From: Planctomycetota bacterium
GTDB taxonomy: Bacteria; Planctomycetota; Planctomycetia; Pirellulales; Pirellulaceae
Assembly: GCA_014238905.1 (NCBI GenBank)
Contig: JABAAE010000006.1
Coordinates: 186,001 to 250,000 of the forward strand
DNA length: 64,000 nucleotides
Direction: 5' to 3'
A program made the translations under genes and the position numbers. A model generated the notes under the pieces. That model was given only the letters and a program-made list of their open reading frames with translations. It searched no databases and was not told where the DNA came from. Positions 63,875 to 64,000 of this stretch are shown here, in pieces (the stretch's first letter is position 1; each line of letters starts with the position of its first letter).

Positions 63875-63951
63875 TCCAATTCTCAGTTGATTTCAATTGT
63901 CAATAAAAGCAGGAACAGGATGTTTCACGCCAACAAGGGTGACTATTTTTC

Positions 63952-64000
63952 TTAATACGTCATGCGGGCAAAAGCGTCGTCCAATCCCTTTTTATCAGGG
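63952..64000 (-). CDS. ABC transporter ATP-binding protein, C-terminal end only
   Basis: In the frame entering from the right edge, the last residues read PDKKGLDDAFARMTY, followed by TAA at 63952-63954. ABC ATPases of the ABC-2 type commonly end in a similar L-(E/D)-(E/D)-x-F-x-x-(L/M)-T segment. The gene precedes the GldF-GldG fusion by about 80 bases on the same strand and would provide its ATPase. Only 15 residues are visible. Confidence 0.55.
   Translation of the reverse strand, partial: PDKKGLDDAFARMTY

Overview
The window looks like a chromosomal segment of a planctomycete, most likely a member of the Pirellulales. The evidence is family content: a PSD1/DUF1549/DUF1553 planctomycete cytochrome, two DUF1501 proteins, a TIGR03000 protein, an SHD1 domain, secreted PPC-type proteins and many large proteins with signal peptides. 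By eye the base composition is slightly below 50% GC. Many starts lack a clear Shine-Dalgarno sequence, so several start choices are tentative. I found no rRNA, tRNA, CRISPR array, insertion sequence or phage genes.

Layout. Positions 1-135 hold the last codons of an alpha-glucan phosphorylase. 634-8109 carries two secreted proteins, an RNA 2',3'-cyclic phosphodiesterase, a lipoprotein, a Mn-type superoxide dismutase and an FAH-family hydrolase. 8318-15450 holds a membrane protein, accA, a Ser/Thr kinase with altered HRD and DFG motifs, an overlapping asd-truA pair and a coupled HTTM pair. 15910-23342 holds a TIGR03000 protein, an exported isoaspartyl methyltransferase, a lipoprotein, holA and a secreted beta-sandwich protein. 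23623-25928 is a two-gene osmoprotectant-type ABC importer.

The most interesting part is 26109-33733. Two genes on opposite strands each contain one in-frame TGA exactly where their family has a redox-active cysteine. One is an AhpD-like protein (CHYC becomes CHYU). The other is an exported thioredoxin-fold protein with a C-terminal SHD1 domain (CPPC becomes UPPC). Both frames are otherwise intact and candidate bacterial SECIS hairpins follow the TGA codons. I read both as selenoproteins. They flank and belong to a divergent locus encoding a PSD1 cytochrome c protein and two DUF1501 proteins, which suggests a selenium-dependent redox module. An ordinary gene caller would break both genes.

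34129-49373 is mostly housekeeping: moaC, a polyprenyl synthase, a methyltransferase, a FecR-like membrane protein, a PTS IIA-HPr pair, an RNase E/G followed at once by ispG, an EF-hand protein, a thioesterase, a double-ACT protein, an HD hydrolase and a small helix-rich protein. 49536-52624 is a ruvC-ruvA pair and an ArnT-like glycosyltransferase. 53410-64000 holds transport and envelope genes: a TauE-like permease, a MacA/MacB-like pair without its ATPase, a DUF502 protein, an exported EEP-family enzyme, and a DUF4340/GldFG-like ABC system whose ATPase tail runs off the right edge.
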